A program made the position numbers and the translations under genes. From Holophagae bacterium (GTDB taxonomy: Bacteria > Acidobacteriota > Holophagae > Acanthopleuribacterales > Acanthopleuribacteraceae), in contig JAJCXM010000019.1 in NCBI GenBank assembly GCA_029263455.1, positions 1 to 64,000 on the forward strand: DNA of 64,000 nt, given 5' to 3'. The notes beneath the pieces were generated by a model that made no database searches, was not told the origin of the DNA, and saw only the letters and a program-made list of their open reading frames with translations. The first letter of the stretch is position 1; each line of letters starts with the position of its first letter. This document shows positions 63,024 to 64,000 of the stretch, piece after piece.

Positions 63024-64000
63024 CTAAATACACACAAAAGACAGCAGATTCAGAATGTTGTTCTGCGGCCAGCTAGCCAATTGCTGCAAGAAGTTGAGCT
63101 GACATGAGGCGTCTAGTTGAATAATCCAGTCCCTGATAAGTGCCTGTTCACCGACCGTCATCGCGTTGGTAGGGCGCATGCGATTACCTATTTGTGGCGT
63201 TTCACAGTTGATCTTTTCAAACAAAAAGCTGCGTTGTAAGCTGCCTGGCTGGACACGGTTCAGGCCGGTTGCGAAGGCACTCGGTTGGAAGACTAATTCG
63301 GAAAATGAAGCACCCGGAAGTAGATTTAGTCCGCCACTATTTCCTGCCGTTGCGTTATGGCAGCCCACGCAGTTGTCGTCAAAAATGGGCTGGATTTGCG
63401 AATCGAAATCGACATCTGCTGTCACGGGTTGCGCACTTAAGTCGTCACAATTATTGCCGCCACCGAAGCGGGCGATTTGCAATTCCAGATCCCAGGCAGG
63501 GCTCACCAAGCCGGAAGCGTTTTGACTGGCAAACTGAAGCTCTCCGGTATCGGCAACGGCATTTATCCAATAGGTGTCGGATCCTTGACTACTAGGAATG
63601 GCGAAATGGAAATAGCCAAAAAAATCGCTCGTCAACCGATGATCAAAACCCGTCGGCGATATACCAGAAGCTAACGTGTAATCACGTCCCCCAGCCACAT
63701 CGATCCAGTTGGCGGAGGTTGTTTTTGCCAATCCAACGTCAATCACGATCGGCTGTGAATTTAAATCAAGGGCACGTCCGCGAATCTGTAAGTCAGAAAG
63801 GTAGAAGGTAAGTGTTGGACTCACCGTTGACTGAGGTGCAGGAACTTCAATGGCGATGCTGGCATATTCCACCCCATCAGTTGGTGGTTCTCCAGCTGAT
63901 GCCAAGAAGCCATCAGCGGTCAAATTAAGCACGACACTACCGGCCACAACACCGGCCGAGACCAGAATACCATTCATGTTCGGACCAAGTCCGCCGGCTA
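63024..64000 (-). CDS. Exported cytochrome c-domain protein (partial, N-terminus outside)
   Basis: The frame is open to the window edge (AGGLGPN before the first Met), so the N-terminus is missing. Residues 20-190 are beta-rich (GVEYASIAIEVPAPQSTVSP and similar). Then comes FDSQIQPIFDDNCVGCHNATAGNSGGLNLLPGASF, the heme-binding CxxCH of planctomycete-type cytochrome C domains, with RMRPTNAMTVGEQALIRDWI providing the distal Met. An electron-transfer or sensor role is likely. The C-terminus is short (LQQLASWPQNN). Confidence 0.82.
   Translation of the reverse strand, partial: AGGLGPNMNGILVSAGVVAGSVVLNLTADGFLASAGEPPTDGVEYASIAIEVPAPQSTVSPTLTFYLSDLQIRGRALDLNSQPIVIDVGLAKTTSANWIDVAGGRDYTLASGISPTGFDHRLTSDFFGYFHFAIPSSQGSDTYWINAVADTGELQFASQNASGLVSPAWDLELQIARFGGGNNCDDLSAQPVTADVDFDSQIQPIFDDNCVGCHNATAGNSGGLNLLPGASFSELVFQPSAFATGLNRVQPGSLQRSFLFEKINCETPQIGNRMRPTNAMTVGEQALIRDWIIQLDASCQLNFLQQLASWPQNNILNLLSFVCI

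Overview
This window comes from the chromosome of a free-living Gram-negative bacterium. It has Sec signal peptides, lipoproteins, a periplasmic and outer-membrane inventory, a complete type VI secretion (T6SS) core and a glutathione-dependent formaldehyde pathway. A TIGR02999-like ECF sigma factor, a CRTAC1/UnbV-type FG-GAP protein, a planctomycete-type cytochrome domain, a DUF885 peptidase and an IPTL-CTERM-like sorting tail together look most like a marine Acidobacteriota (Holophagae/Acanthopleuribacter type) or a related phylum. This is inference from gene content only; a gammaproteobacterium is not excluded.

Layout. (1) 1-13.3 kb is an accessory, decaying region: the end of an IS66 element inserted at the 5' end of an ankyrin-like gene, a hipBA toxin-antitoxin pair with repeated operators, a hairpin-rich non-coding stretch, small lipoproteins and exported proteins, a MITE-like repeat, tiny membrane ORFs, a VOC/MOSC cluster and a frameshifted trypsin-like gene. 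(2) 13.3-18.2 kb holds housekeeping genes: a DUF885 peptidase, a nested array of the MITE-like repeat, a Kbp-like LysM protein, and a PiT phosphate transporter with its DUF47 partner. (3) 18.4-45.8 kb is the T6SS locus. A small-RNA candidate precedes an FHA/Clp_N/AAA protein (+). A long minus-strand operon follows: tssB-tssC-tssF-tssG-tssE-tssC2-clpV-sigma54 activator-TssB/TssC fusion. A four-gene insert (33.0-36.4 kb) separates it from the plus-strand operon tssJ-K-L-M-tagF-tssA. (4) 45.9-64 kb contains an RRM protein, a small FHA protein, frmA-fghA, a TetR regulator, exported beta-propeller proteins, an SLC12-like transporter, an ECF sigma factor, an interrupted MBL-fold gene, an amidohydrolase, a membrane sulfatase-like enzyme and a partial cytochrome-domain protein.

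How the genes work together. The T6SS operons encode all of the membrane complex (TssJLM), the baseplate (TssEFGK), TssA, the sheath (TssBC) and the recycling ATPase (ClpV). No hcp, vgrG, PAAR or recognisable effector is present, so the tube, spike and cargo must lie elsewhere. The locus carries three TssC-type sheath proteins instead of one: a standard TssC, an N-terminally shortened TssC2 without the usual ClpV-binding segment, and a protein whose N-terminus resembles TssB and whose body resembles TssC. The sheath operon is preceded by a GG-N10-GC sigma54 promoter and contains a sigma54 activator gene, which suggests a positive feedback switch. The tssJ operon has a sigma70-type promoter instead.

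Other points worth attention are the C-rich-loop small RNA candidate, the MITE-like family, an A9 run at the start of the ECF sigma gene, and one in-frame stop in an otherwise intact MBL-fold gene.
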